Positions 53,305-63,014 of a stretch of 64,000 bases of DNA are shown here, piece after piece (within the stretch, counting starts at the first letter, position 1; every line of letters begins with the position of its first letter). This DNA comes from Actinomadura latina NBRC 106108. GTDB taxonomy: Bacteria > Actinomycetota > Actinomycetes > Streptosporangiales > Streptosporangiaceae. The stretch covers positions 496,001-560,000 of the forward strand of contig NZ_BCQS01000003.1 in assembly GCF_001552195.1 (NCBI RefSeq), read 5' to 3'. The notes below the pieces were generated by a model, which was not told the origin of the DNA, did no database searches, and saw nothing but the letters and a program-made list of their open reading frames with translations. Position numbers and translations under genes: made by a program.

Positions 53305-55986
53305 GTGCCAGCCAAGAACGGCACCACGAACGGCAACGGCGCGGGTACGCGCCTGGTGATCGTCGAATCGCCCGCGAAGGCGAAGACGATCGCGGGCTAC
53401 CTGGGCCGCGGCTACATCGTGGAGTCCAGTATCGGCCACATCCGGGACCTGCCCGGGAGCGCCTCAGAGGTGCCGGCCAAGTACAAGGGCGAGCCGTGGG
53501 CGAAGCTCGGCGTGAACGTGGAGCGCGAGTTCGAGCCGCTCTACGTGGTCAACACCGACAAGCGGCAGCAGGTCCAGAAGCTGAAGAAGCTGCTCGCCGA
53601 GGCCGACGAGCTCTACCTCGCGACGGACGAGGACCGGGAGGGCGAGGCGATCGCCTGGCACCTCCAGGAGGTCCTGAAGCCGAAGGTCCCCGTGCACCGG
53701 ATGGTCTTCAACGAGATCACCAAGGACGCGATCCAGCGCGCCGCCGCGAATCCGCGCGAGCTGAACATGCCGCTGGTGAACGCGCAGGAGACGCGCCGCG
53801 TCCTCGACCGCCTCTACGGGTACGAGGTCAGCCCCGTCCTGTGGAAGAAGGTCATGCCGAAGCTGTCGGCGGGCCGTGTGCAGTCGGTGGCGACGCGCCT
53901 GGTCGTCGAGCGGGAGCGGGAGCGGATCGCGTTCGTCCCCGCCCACTACTGGGACATCGCGGGCCAGTTCGACACCGGTAAGGACGAGGAGCCGAAGGTC
54001 TTCAAGGCCGGGCTCGTCAGCGTGGACGGCAAGCGCGTCGCGCAGGGCCGCGACTTCGCGTCCGACGGCACCCTGAAGACCAGGGACGTGCTGCACCTGG
54101 ACGAGCCCGCCGCGCGGGCGCTGGCCGAGCGGCTGAGGGGCCGGCCGTACGAGGTCAAGTCCGTCGAGCGGAAGCCGTACACGCGCAAGCCGTACCCGCC
54201 GTTCCGGACGACGACCCTCCAGCAGGAGGCCAGCCGCAAGCTGAACTTCTCCGCGAAGTACACGATGTCGGTCGCGCAGAAGCTGTACGAGAACGGCTTC
54301 ATCACCTACATGCGAACCGACTCGATCACGCTGTCGGAGACGGCGATCACGGCGGCGCGCAGGCAGGCCGCTGCGCTGTTCGGCGGCCAGTACGTCCCGG
54401 ACAAGCCGCGCGTCTACACCTCCAAGGTCAAGAACGCGCAGGAGGCGCACGAGGCGATCCGCCCGGCGGGCGACACCTTCCGCACCCCGGCGGAGACCCG
54501 GCTCAGCGGCGACCAGTTCCGGCTGTACGAGCTGATCTGGAAGCGGACGATCGCGTCCCAGATGAAGGACGCGCTGGGCCAGTCGGTGTCGATCCGGGTG
54601 ACCGGGACGTCGACGCAGAACGAGCGGGCCGAGTTCGGCGCGACCGGTAAGACGATCACGTTCCACGGGTTCCTCAAGGCGTACGTGGAGAGCGCGGACG
54701 ACCCGTCCACCGACCGCGACGACCAGGAGCGGCGGCTGCCGAACCTGGCCGAGGGCGACCCGCTGACCGCGAACGCGGTGGACGCCGAGGGCCACTCCAC
54801 CCGCCCGCCGGCCCGCTACACCGAGGCCAGCCTGGTCAAGGAGCTGGAGGAGCGGGAGATCGGGCGGCCGTCGACGTACGCCTCGATCATCGGGACGATC
54901 CTGGCGCGCGAGTACGTGTTCAAGAAGGGCACGGCGCTCGTCCCGTCGTTCCTGGCGTTCGCCGTGGTCAACCTGCTGGAGCAGCACTTCGGCAACCTGG
55001 TCGACTACGACTTCACCGCGCACATGGAGGACGGTCTCGACGAGATCGCGCGCGGCGACGCCGAGCGCGTCCCCTGGCTGAACCGGTTCTACTTCGGCGA
55101 CAACGGCGAAGAGGGCCTGAAAGAGCTGGTCGGCGACATCAGCGACATCGACGCCAAGGGCATCAGCTCGTTCCCGATCAAGGGCACCGACATCCTGGTG
55201 CGGGTCGGGCGGTACGGCTCCTATCTCGACCGGGACGGCGAGCGGGTCAACATCCCCGACGACATCGCGCCGGACGAGCTGACCGCTGAGAAGGCGGAGG
55301 AGCTGTTCGCGCAGCCGTCCGGCGACCGGGAGCTCGGCACGGACCCGGCGACCGGGCACACGATCGTCGCGAAGTCGGGGCGGTTCGGCCCGTACGTCAC
55401 CGAGATCCTGCCCGAGGCGGCCCCGCCGGCCGAGGGGAAGAAGCGGACGAAGAAGGCGGACACCGCCAAGCCGCGCACCGGTTCGCTGTTCAAGTCGATG
55501 TCGCTCGACACGATCACGCTGGACGACGCGCTGAAGCTGCTGTCGCTGCCGCGCACCCTCGGCGAGCTGGACGGCGAGCCCGTGACCGCGCAGAACGGCC
55601 GGTTCGGCCCCTACATCAAGCGGGGCACCGACAGCCGCTCGCTCGGCTCCGAGGACGAGCTGTTCACCGTGACGCTGGAGCAGGCGAAGGAGTTGTTCGC
55701 GCAGCCCAAGCAGCGCGGCCGCCGGGCCGCGGCCGCCGCGCCGCTGCGCGAGCTCGGCAAGGACCCGGCGAGTGAGAAGCCCGTGGTGGTGAAGGAGGGG
55801 CGGTTCGGCCCGTACGTGACGGACGGCGAGACGAACGCCAGCCTCCGCAAGGGCGACGAGGTCGAGTCGATCACGATCCAGCGGGCGGCTGAGCTGCTCG
55901 CGGAGCGTCGCGAGAAGGTGGCCGCGGGTGGCGGGAAGAAGAAGACGACGACCGGCCGCCGAACCTCCGCAAAGTCCGGCTCCTAG
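53305..55986 (+). CDS. topA: DNA topoisomerase I (type IA)
   Basis: 893 residues from a GTG with GGAG nine bases upstream. TOPRIM domain at the N-terminus (LVIVESPAKAKTIAGYLGRG, ATDEDREGEAIAWHL); catalytic Tyr335 in GFITYMRTDS. The C-terminal third has repeated domains (GRYGSYLDRDGERV, GRFGPYVTEILPE, GRFGPYIKRGTDSR, GRFGPYVTDGETNA) and a Lys/Thr-rich tail typical of actinobacterial enzymes, which replace the zinc fingers of E. coli TopA. It relaxes negative supercoils. Confidence 0.98.
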   Translation: MPAKNGTTNGNGAGTRLVIVESPAKAKTIAGYLGRGYIVESSIGHIRDLPGSASEVPAKYKGEPWAKLGVNVEREFEPLYVVNTDKRQQVQKLKKLLAEADELYLATDEDREGEAIAWHLQEVLKPKVPVHRMVFNEITKDAIQRAAANPRELNMPLVNAQETRRVLDRLYGYEVSPVLWKKVMPKLSAGRVQSVATRLVVERERERIAFVPAHYWDIAGQFDTGKDEEPKVFKAGLVSVDGKRVAQGRDFASDGTLKTRDVLHLDEPAARALAERLRGRPYEVKSVERKPYTRKPYPPFRTTTLQQEASRKLNFSAKYTMSVAQKLYENGFITYMRTDSITLSETAITAARRQAAALFGGQYVPDKPRVYTSKVKNAQEAHEAIRPAGDTFRTPAETRLSGDQFRLYELIWKRTIASQMKDALGQSVSIRVTGTSTQNERAEFGATGKTITFHGFLKAYVESADDPSTDRDDQERRLPNLAEGDPLTANAVDAEGHSTRPPARYTEASLVKELEEREIGRPSTYASIIGTILAREYVFKKGTALVPSFLAFAVVNLLEQHFGNLVDYDFTAHMEDGLDEIARGDAERVPWLNRFYFGDNGEEGLKELVGDISDIDAKGISSFPIKGTDILVRVGRYGSYLDRDGERVNIPDDIAPDELTAEKAEELFAQPSGDRELGTDPATGHTIVAKSGRFGPYVTEILPEAAPPAEGKKRTKKADTAKPRTGSLFKSMSLDTITLDDALKLLSLPRTLGELDGEPVTAQNGRFGPYIKRGTDSRSLGSEDELFTVTLEQAKELFAQPKQRGRRAAAAAPLRELGKDPASEKPVVVKEGRFGPYVTDGETNASLRKGDEVESITIQRAAELLAERREKVAAGGGKKKTTTGRRTSAKSGS

Positions 55987-56014
55987 GGACATCAGCGCCG
56001 ATACCCTGACCGAC

Positions 56015-58102
56015 ATGACCAGAACGGGCGCACCCCGGCCGCACCCCGCCGCCTCACCGCCGCCGGGCGTTTCGTCACCTTCGTCGTTTTCGTCGAGCGG
56101 GCCGTTCCGGCGGCTCCGGACCGCGCTGTCACTCGCCGGTCTCGCGCAGTGGCTCAGTGTTCCCGCACTGACCGCGATGGTCGCGATGCTGACCCGCGAG
56201 GACGACGTGGCCGCGCGCACGCAGGCGGTCGGCGGCACGCTGGTGCTGATGCTGCTGCCGGCGGTGCTGCTCGCGCCGCTCGCCGGCCTGCTCGCCGCCC
56301 GCGTCGACCGCCGCCTCATGCTGCTGGTCGCGGACGTGCTGCGGCTGGTGATCGTCGTGACGGTGCCCCTCGTGGGCATGCTCGCCTGGACGCTCGCGGC
56401 CGCGTTCCTGGTCTCGTGCCTGAGCCTGCTGTGGGCGGCGGCGGCACGCGCGTCCCTGCCGGCCCTGCTCCCGGACGATGAGGCGGGCGCCGCGTATGCG
56501 AGCGCGGCCCGCACCGCGAGCCGCGTGATCTACGGCCCGGCCCCGGTCGCCGCCGTGCTCTTCGCGATCCTCGCCCTCGTCGCGGACGGGACGCTGGGCC
56601 GCGACTCACGCGCCGACCTGGCCCTCTACGCGACGGCCGGGATCTTCCTCGTCTCGACCGCCGCCATCGCCATGATCCGGGAGATTCCGGCGATGGGGAT
56701 GCCGGCGGCTCCGGCCCCGCTGAAGCTGCTCTTCCAGGGCTCCGGGACGGCCGCCGCGCGCGGTGTCGCCCTCGCGATCGCCGGGGCCTCGCTCACGGCG
56801 GGCGCGGTCGCCGCCGTCGCCCGCGTCCACACCGGTGAGCTGGGGGGCGGTGACGCGGGCTACGGCACCGTCCTCGGCGGGCTGGCGTTCGGGCTCGGCG
56901 CCGGCGTGTTCCTCGGCCCCCGCGTGCTCGTCCCGTTCAGCCGCCGCCGGCTGCTGGGCCTCGCCGTGGTCGCCGCCGCGCTCGCGCTGGTCGTGCTCGC
57001 CCTCGTCCAGAACCTGGTCGTCGTGGTGTTCATGACGGCGTTCCTCGGGGTGTTCGCCGGTGCCGCCTGGTCGACGGCCACGGCCGCGGTGACCGACCCC
57101 GAGGCGCCGGAGGACGCCCGCCCGGCCGCCTACCTGCGCTCCGTCGCGCTCGTCGCCGCGCTGATCGCGCTCATCGCCGTCCCGCTGATCGCGGCCGCGC
57201 TCGGCTCGCACCGGATCGACCTCGGCGACGGCGTCTACGACTTCGCGGGGTCCAGCGCGGCGCTGCTCATCGCGGCCGTCGTCACCCTGGTCTCCGGGCT
57301 GCTCGCGTACCGGCGCCTGGACGACCGGCGCGGCATCCCGCTCGTCCCCGACGTGCGCGCCGCCCTGCACGGCGAGATCTACACGCCGCCGGAGAACGCC
57401 GCCGCCGCGCCGCAGCCCGTCCACCGGGAGCGGGGCGTGTTCATCGCCTTCGAGGGCGGCGAGGGCGCGGGCAAGACCACCCAGGCGCGGCTCGCCGCGA
57501 TCTGGCTCCGCGACCACGGCTACGACGTCGTCACCACGCACGAGCCCGGCGCCACCAAGATCGGCATGCGGCTGCGCGCGATGCTGCTCGACCGCGACAC
57601 GACCGGGCTGTCCGACCGCGCCGAGACCCTGCTGTACGCGGCGGACCGCGCCGACCACATCGCCAACGTGATCAGGCCGGCGATGGAGCGCGGCGCGATC
57701 GTCGTCAGCGACCGGTACGTCGACTCGTCCCTCGCCTACCAGGGCTTCGGGCGGCGGCAGGCGGTCGACGACATCGCCCGCGTCAACGCCTGGGCGACCG
57801 GCGGCCTCGTCCCGGACCTGACCGTCCTGCTGGAGATCCCGCCGGCGGCCGGGCTGCGCCGGCTGCCCGCCCCCGCCGACCGGATGGAGTCCGAGCCGCA
57901 GGAGTTCCACGAGCGCGTCCGCGCCGGGTTCCGCGCCCTCGCCGAGGCCGACCCCGGCCGCTACCTGGTCCTGGACGCCAGCCGCCCGCAGAGCGAACTG
58001 AGCCGCGAGATCCAGTACCGCATCCACGAGATCCTCCCCGACCCGGTCCCGGCCGGCACCGAGGACGCCACGAGCACCTTCCCGGCCATCCGCGACTACT
58101 GA
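56015..58102 (+). CDS. tmk: MFS-like membrane protein fused to dTMP kinase
   Basis: 695 residues. About 30-455 form twelve membrane helices of MFS type. The last 220 residues are a complete thymidylate kinase: P-loop FEGGEGAGKTT near 477, THEPGAT, SDRYVDSSLAYQG (DRY motif) and LLEIPP. The kinase makes dTDP from dTMP for DNA synthesis. The fusion is known in actinomycetes, but the role of the membrane half is not. It sits between topA and holB, 18 bases before holB. The start codon lacks an obvious ribosome-binding site. Confidence 0.9.
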   Translation: MTRTGAPRPHPAASPPPGVSSPSSFSSSGPFRRLRTALSLAGLAQWLSVPALTAMVAMLTREDDVAARTQAVGGTLVLMLLPAVLLAPLAGLLAARVDRRLMLLVADVLRLVIVVTVPLVGMLAWTLAAAFLVSCLSLLWAAAARASLPALLPDDEAGAAYASAARTASRVIYGPAPVAAVLFAILALVADGTLGRDSRADLALYATAGIFLVSTAAIAMIREIPAMGMPAAPAPLKLLFQGSGTAAARGVALAIAGASLTAGAVAAVARVHTGELGGGDAGYGTVLGGLAFGLGAGVFLGPRVLVPFSRRRLLGLAVVAAALALVVLALVQNLVVVVFMTAFLGVFAGAAWSTATAAVTDPEAPEDARPAAYLRSVALVAALIALIAVPLIAAALGSHRIDLGDGVYDFAGSSAALLIAAVVTLVSGLLAYRRLDDRRGIPLVPDVRAALHGEIYTPPENAAAAPQPVHRERGVFIAFEGGEGAGKTTQARLAAIWLRDHGYDVVTTHEPGATKIGMRLRAMLLDRDTTGLSDRAETLLYAADRADHIANVIRPAMERGAIVVSDRYVDSSLAYQGFGRRQAVDDIARVNAWATGGLVPDLTVLLEIPPAAGLRRLPAPADRMESEPQEFHERVRAGFRALAEADPGRYLVLDASRPQSELSREIQYRIHEILPDPVPAGTEDATSTFPAIRDY

Positions 58103-58120
58103 GCCGGTTAGCCTGCTGGC

Positions 58121-59260
58121 ATGAGCGTGTGGGACGACCTGGTCGGGCAGGAGCCCGTTGTCGAGCAGCTGTCGTCGGCTGCGGAGGGGACGAGCGGGCC
58201 GGCGCACGCGTGGCTGTTCACCGGTCCTCCCGGGGCGGGACGGTCGGCCGCGGCGCGGGCCTTCGCGGCGGCGCTGCAGTGCAGGGAGACGCCGCGCGGC
58301 TGCGGGCACTGCCCGTCCTGCCACCAGATCCTCCAGGGCACGCACGCGGACGTCGAGGTCGTCCGCCCGCAGGGCCTGTCGTACGGGGTGAAGGAGGCCC
58401 GCGCGCTGGTGCTGCGAGCGTCGTCGTCCCCGACGGGCGGGCGCTGGCAGATCGTCCTGTTCGAGGACGCGGACCGCGCCACGGAACAGGCGGCGAACGC
58501 GCTGCTGAAGGCGATCGAGGAGCCGCCGGCCCGGACGGTGTGGCTGCTGTGCACGCCGTCCCCGGAGGATCTGCTGGTGACGATCAGGTCGCGGTGCCGC
58601 CTCGTGACGCTGCGGACGCCGCCCATCGACGCGGTCGCCGACGTCCTCGCCCTGCGGGACGGGGTGGACCGGGAGACGGCGGACGTCGTCGCGCGGGCCG
58701 CGCAGGGGCACATCAGCCGGGCGCGGCGGCTGGCGACCGACCCGGAGGCGCGGCGGAGGCGGGCCGAGGTCCTCGCGGTGCCGCGCAGGCTGACGTCGGT
58801 GGGCCCGGCCGTGGCGGCGGCGGAGGCGCTGGTCGCGGCGGCGAAGGCGGAGGCGAAGGCGCGGACGGAGGAGCTGAACGAGACGGAGACGTCCTCGCTG
58901 CGGCAGGCTCTGGGCGAGAGCGCGAAGGGCCGGATGCCGCGGGGCACGGCCGGTGCGCTCAAGGATCTGGAGGCCCGGCAGAAGTCCCGCGCCACCCGGC
59001 TGGAACGCGATGCCCTCGACCGGACGCTGCTCGACCTCGCGTCCTACTACCGGGACGTGCTGACGCTCCAGCTCGGGGCGGGCATCGAACTCGTCAACAC
59101 CGAGCTGGGCCCGGAGTTGCGGACGGCGGCGCGGAACGGCCGTCCTGAGGACACCCTCAAGCGGCTGGACGCGATCATGGCGTGCCGGGAGCGGCTGGGG
59201 GCGAACGTCAATCCGCTGCTGGCCGTCGAGGCGCTGACGCTGGCGCTGCGGACCGGCTGA
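58121..59260 (+). CDS. holB: DNA polymerase III subunit delta prime
   Basis: 379 residues. A clamp-loader AAA domain with a degenerate Walker A (TGPPGAGRSAAARAF) and a zinc-ribbon-like CRETPRGCGHCPSCHQ (about 48-63). Sensor and SRC-like regions include ALLKAIEEPPARTVWLL and TIRSRCRLV. It completes the conserved topA-tmk-holB order of actinomycetes. Confidence 0.93.
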   Translation: MSVWDDLVGQEPVVEQLSSAAEGTSGPAHAWLFTGPPGAGRSAAARAFAAALQCRETPRGCGHCPSCHQILQGTHADVEVVRPQGLSYGVKEARALVLRASSSPTGGRWQIVLFEDADRATEQAANALLKAIEEPPARTVWLLCTPSPEDLLVTIRSRCRLVTLRTPPIDAVADVLALRDGVDRETADVVARAAQGHISRARRLATDPEARRRRAEVLAVPRRLTSVGPAVAAAEALVAAAKAEAKARTEELNETETSSLRQALGESAKGRMPRGTAGALKDLEARQKSRATRLERDALDRTLLDLASYYRDVLTLQLGAGIELVNTELGPELRTAARNGRPEDTLKRLDAIMACRERLGANVNPLLAVEALTLALRTG

Positions 59261-59388
59261 TGCGGGCTTACAAGAGATCTACCTTTTCGTAACCTAACCG
59301 TACGCAACTCTCAACAGCCGCACGCGTACCTTCGCCTGGTTTACCCACACATTCCCGGGCTAGCTCCCCCACGGCCAGGAGGTCAGCT

Positions 59389-61083
59389 TTGCGGCGAGCC
59401 TTGATTTCCGCCGCGTGCGCCGTCGCCACCATGGCGGCCCTCGCGGTGCCAGCGTCAGCGGATCCGAAACCTGCGAAGGGCGAGGTTTCGGAGTACGTCG
59501 TCCTCTACAAGGAGCACGTGTCCCCAGGCTGGGCCCACCGCGCGGTGCGCGCGGCCGGCGGCAAGATCGTCCACGAGAACCGCGATGTGGGCGTCGCGAC
59601 CGTCCGCTCGGACAACCCCGAGTTCATCCACGCGGTGATGCGGGAGCGGGCGCTGGAGGGCGTCGCGCACAACCGCGTCATCGGTGAGGCGCCGAAGGCC
59701 AAGAAGAAGGCCGCGGCGAAGGTCGAGCGGATGACCGGCACCAAGAACAAGGTGTCGCTCAAGGGCGTCCCGTCCAAGAACGAGGAGCCGCTCGCCGATC
59801 TGCAGTGGGACATGAAGCAGATCCACGCGACGGCGGACGGCTCGTACAAGAAGGAGCCGGGCGACAAGCGCGTACTGGTCGGCATCCTCGACACCGGTGT
59901 GGACGGCAGCCACCCGGACATCAAGCCGAACTTCAACCGCAAGCTGAGCCGCAACTTCACCCACGACATCCCGGCGGACGCCAACGGCAACGAGGTCGAC
60001 GGCCCCTGCGAGTTCACGTCGTGCGTAGACCCCGTCGACTGGGACGACAACGACCACGGCACGCACGTCGCGTCCACGATCGCCTCGCCCCGCAACGGGC
60101 TCGGCATGGCCGGCGTCGCGCCGAACGTGTCGATCGTGAACCTGCGCGTCGGCCAGGACTCGGGCTACTTCTTCCTCCAGCCGACCGTGGACGGCCTCAC
60201 CTACGCGGCCAAGCACGGCATCGACGTCGTCAACATGAGCTACTACGTCGACCCGTGGCTGTGGAACTGCGGCGACAACCCCGCCGACAGCCCCGAGGAC
60301 CAGCTCGAGCAGCGCACGATCATCAAGGCGACGCAGCGCGCCCTGGACTACGCGCACGACCGCGGCGTCACGCTGATCTCCGCGGCCGGCAACGACTTCG
60401 TCGACTACACCAAGACGAACCAGGACGACAGCAGCCCCGACTTCCCGTCCATGCCGGGCGAGGAGCCGCACGACCGGACGATCCCGGCGAGCTGCGTGTC
60501 GATGCCGTCCGAGGGCGAGCACGTCATCCCGATCTCGGCGACCGGGCCGTCCACCCGCAAGTCGTACTACAGCAGCTTCGGCAACGGGTACGTCGCGGTG
60601 GCGGCGCCCGGCGGCGACAAGGTCGACACGGCCGACCAGCGTCCGGACGACAAGGCCGGCATCTGGGCCGCCTACCCCGAGCGGCTCGCCAAGGCGCGCG
60701 GGGAGCTGAACGCGGACGGCACGCCGAACGTGCCGTACATCATCCGCAGCTGCAAGGGCGACGACTGCGCCTACTACCAGTCGATCCAGGGAACCTCGAT
60801 GGCGTCGCCGCACGCCGTCGGCGTCGCCGCGCTGATCATCAGCGAGTACGGGCACCGGGACCGCCGCCACGGCGGCATCACCCTCAGCCCGAACTTCGTG
60901 GAACAGGTGCTGCGCGGCACCGCGACCGCCAAGGAATGCCCGAGCCCGCGGACCGTCGAGTACGTCTGGTACACCTCGACGGGCAAGCACACCTCGACGC
61001 AGACCTGTGAGGGCTCGAAGGAGCAGAACGGCTTCTTCGGCAACGGCATCGTGGACGCGCTGAACGCGGTCAGCCACCGCTGA
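59389..61083 (+). CDS. Secreted S8 family subtilisin-like protease
   Basis: 564 residues from a TTG with AGGAGG six bases upstream. Signal peptide 1-24 (ending ASADPK), an inhibitor-like propeptide (EYVVLYKEHVSPGWAHRAVR), then the catalytic triad Asp168 (ILDTGVDG), His223 (HGTHVAST) and Ser470 (GTSMASPH). Several Cys pairs may stabilise the mature enzyme. It is a stand-alone gene followed by a strong terminator. Confidence 0.95.
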   Translation: MRRALISAACAVATMAALAVPASADPKPAKGEVSEYVVLYKEHVSPGWAHRAVRAAGGKIVHENRDVGVATVRSDNPEFIHAVMRERALEGVAHNRVIGEAPKAKKKAAAKVERMTGTKNKVSLKGVPSKNEEPLADLQWDMKQIHATADGSYKKEPGDKRVLVGILDTGVDGSHPDIKPNFNRKLSRNFTHDIPADANGNEVDGPCEFTSCVDPVDWDDNDHGTHVASTIASPRNGLGMAGVAPNVSIVNLRVGQDSGYFFLQPTVDGLTYAAKHGIDVVNMSYYVDPWLWNCGDNPADSPEDQLEQRTIIKATQRALDYAHDRGVTLISAAGNDFVDYTKTNQDDSSPDFPSMPGEEPHDRTIPASCVSMPSEGEHVIPISATGPSTRKSYYSSFGNGYVAVAAPGGDKVDTADQRPDDKAGIWAAYPERLAKARGELNADGTPNVPYIIRSCKGDDCAYYQSIQGTSMASPHAVGVAALIISEYGHRDRRHGGITLSPNFVEQVLRGTATAKECPSPRTVEYVWYTSTGKHTSTQTCEGSKEQNGFFGNGIVDALNAVSHR

Positions 61084-61107
61084 TCCCGCCGCTCGACCCA
61101 CCCCAGG

Positions 61108-61142
61108 ACGCGACCTCCGGCCACCCGGCCGGGGGTCGCGTT
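61108..61142 (+). terminator. Hairpin terminator after the S8 protease gene
   Basis: ACGCGACC and CCGGC on the left pair with GCCGG and GGTCGCGT on the right, followed by a short T run (TTCT). Confidence 0.75.
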
Positions 61143-61234
61143 CTGCCGGGGGGCGGGCACGGTGCGCGCGGGCTCCGCCGTCCTCAAAAATGGAACATTC
61201 AAGATCGTCGCCGTACCGGACCGGAGGACGGACA

Positions 61235-61789
61235 GTGAGCGAACCCGGCGAACCCCGCCCGCAAGTACAGCACGGCGACGGGGGCGGCGCACCGCCGGTC
61301 CCGTCGCGTCCGCGCGGGACGTCCGCGCGTCCGGCCCTGGTCGTGGCCGCGGCGGCGGTGGCGCTTCTCCTGACCGCCGGCGCGGGCATCGGCGGGTGGC
61401 TCACGATGCGGGACGAACCAGGGCAGGGCTCCGCCTCCACCGGGCAGGAGCGCGACGTGGCGGTGTTCTTCTGCGTCGTGAGCTCCAGCACCCCCAACTG
61501 CGGTCGCCGGGACGCGGGGCAGGCCGAGAAGGACGCGGTCAAGCAGCGCCTGCTGGAGATGAACGGGATCATGACCGTCAGGTACGAGTCGAAGGAACAG
61601 GCGTACGAGAACTTCAAGAAGGCGTTCGCGGACCGCAAGGACCTCCTCGACGGCGCGTCCCTCGGCGACATCCCCGACTCGCTGCGCCTGCGCGTCGCCG
61701 ACGCCGGGGTGGCCGGCGCTGTGAAGAAGAGGTTCGAGGGCACTTCCGGCGTGGACACCGTGGTCATCCAGCCCCCCGGCAAGGCGTGA
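61235..61789 (+). CDS. Lone FtsX extracellular-domain protein (first copy)
   Basis: 184 residues; GTG at 61235 with GGAGG upstream. One membrane helix (33-56) anchors an extracellular FtsX_ECD-like domain: VAVFFCVVSSSTPNC with two Cys, ESKEQAYENFKKAF and a closing VDTVVIQPP. The four-helix FtsX permease part is absent. It lies next to an ECF sigma factor gene and a paralogue of the same domain. Confidence 0.85.
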   Translation: MSEPGEPRPQVQHGDGGGAPPVPSRPRGTSARPALVVAAAAVALLLTAGAGIGGWLTMRDEPGQGSASTGQERDVAVFFCVVSSSTPNCGRRDAGQAEKDAVKQRLLEMNGIMTVRYESKEQAYENFKKAFADRKDLLDGASLGDIPDSLRLRVADAGVAGAVKKRFEGTSGVDTVVIQPPGKA

Positions 61790-61865
61790 GCGACGCCCCG
61801 GGCGTCCGCCGGTGAGAAATCCGGGCGCCGGAGCAACCTCGGACGCGCGGCGGCGTCTCTGGGAC

Positions 61866-62423
61866 ATGACAGTTGAGAAGGTGCTCGCCGAAAGGGAGCT
61901 CCCGGCGGACGAGGTGCCACCGGACGAGGCGGCTTCGGGCGACGCGGCGGCGGCGGTCACCGACCTGTACCGGGGGCACGCGCTCGGGCTGACGCGGCTC
62001 GCCCTCATGATGGTCGGTGATCGCGGTACGGCCGAGGACGTCGTCCAGGAGGCGTTCGCGGGGCTGTACCGGCGGTGGCCGCGGCTCCACGACCGCGAGC
62101 GCGCGCTGACGTACGTGCGCTCGGCCGTCCTCAACGGGTCGCGGACGGCGCTGCGCCGGCGCAGGAGGCCGTTCCGGGCCGTCCATGCGGCGCCCGTCTG
62201 GTCCGCGGAGGCGGCGGCGATGGTCGGGGAGGACCGGCGCGAGGTCATGGAGGCGCTGCACCGGCTCCCGGCCCGGCAGCGGGAGGCGCTGGTGCTGCGC
62301 TACTACGGCGACCTCTCCGTCGAGGAGATCGCCGACGCCATGGGGATCAGCCCGGGCACCGTCAAGTCGACCACGTCCCGGGCGCTCACCGCGCTGGGCC
62401 GGATGTTGGGGAGCGAGCAGTGA
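61866..62423 (+). CDS. ECF RNA polymerase sigma factor, SigE family
   Basis: About 185 residues from the ATG at 61866 (a GTG at 61812 would add 18). Region 2 is DLYRGHALGLTRLALMMVGD and AEDVVQEAFAGLYRRW; region 4 is LHRLPARQREALVLRYYGDL and VEEIADAMGISPGTVKSTTS. The stop overlaps the next start (GTGA), and that gene occupies the position of an anti-sigma factor. Confidence 0.92.
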   Translation: MTVEKVLAERELPADEVPPDEAASGDAAAAVTDLYRGHALGLTRLALMMVGDRGTAEDVVQEAFAGLYRRWPRLHDRERALTYVRSAVLNGSRTALRRRRRPFRAVHAAPVWSAEAAAMVGEDRREVMEALHRLPARQREALVLRYYGDLSVEEIADAMGISPGTVKSTTSRALTALGRMLGSEQ

Positions 62424-62995
62424 ACGCGACCGAAGAGCGTCTCAGGGACGCGCTGCAGACCGTGGGCGATACCGTCCGCCCCGAGGACATGCCGGAACCG
62501 AGGTTCGCCGCGCGGCGCCGGAGGCTGCCGCTTCCCGCGATGGCGATGGCCGCCGTCGCCGCGTCCGCCGCCGCCGCCGTCGCCGTCGGGGGAGCGGTGG
62601 TGGGCGGCGCCTTCACGGCCGGCGGTCCGAACGGCCTGTCGGCCCCGTCCTCGGGCTCCTCGGCGCCGGCGGTCCTGGTGTTCCTCTGCACGAAGACCTC
62701 CGCCAATCAAGGCTGTGACCACAAAGGCGCGACGCAACAGCAGAAAGAGGAGGTCCGGCGGGTTCTCTCGGAGCTTCCTAAGGTCCGCGGGGTCGAGTTC
62801 GAGAACAAGGGGCAGGCGTACATGCGCTTCAAGAAGCGCTTCAAGGGCGACGAACAGTTCCGCCGGTCCGTCGATGCCGGCGACATTCCGGAGGCGTTCC
62901 GGGTCGCCCTCGTTCCGGGAGCGGACGGCACGAAGGTGAGGATGGCCGTGCTGGGCATGCCCGGTGTGGACACCGCCATCGTTGAGAAGCGCTGA
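62420..62995 (+). CDS. Lone FtsX extracellular-domain protein in anti-sigma position (second copy)
   Basis: 191 residues; GTG overlapping the sigma factor stop by four bases. A short cytoplasmic N-terminus (TEERLRDALQTVGDTVRPED) resembles the start of ECF anti-sigma-like membrane proteins. One helix (about 39-64) leads to an extracellular FtsX_ECD-like domain (VLVFLCTKTSANQGC with two Cys, ENKGQAYMRFKKRF, VDTAIVEKR), paralogous to the protein at 61.2 kb. A membrane-bound regulator of the sigma factor is the inference. Confidence 0.82.
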   Translation: MNATEERLRDALQTVGDTVRPEDMPEPRFAARRRRLPLPAMAMAAVAASAAAAVAVGGAVVGGAFTAGGPNGLSAPSSGSSAPAVLVFLCTKTSANQGCDHKGATQQQKEEVRRVLSELPKVRGVEFENKGQAYMRFKKRFKGDEQFRRSVDAGDIPEAFRVALVPGADGTKVRMAVLGMPGVDTAIVEKR

Positions 62996-63014
62996 CCTCG
63001 GGCATGATGGGTGC

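Noticed and set aside
53464..56514. A 1016-codon open frame on the minus strand
   Set aside because: Antisense of topA and the MFS-tmk fusion, with no recognisable domain.
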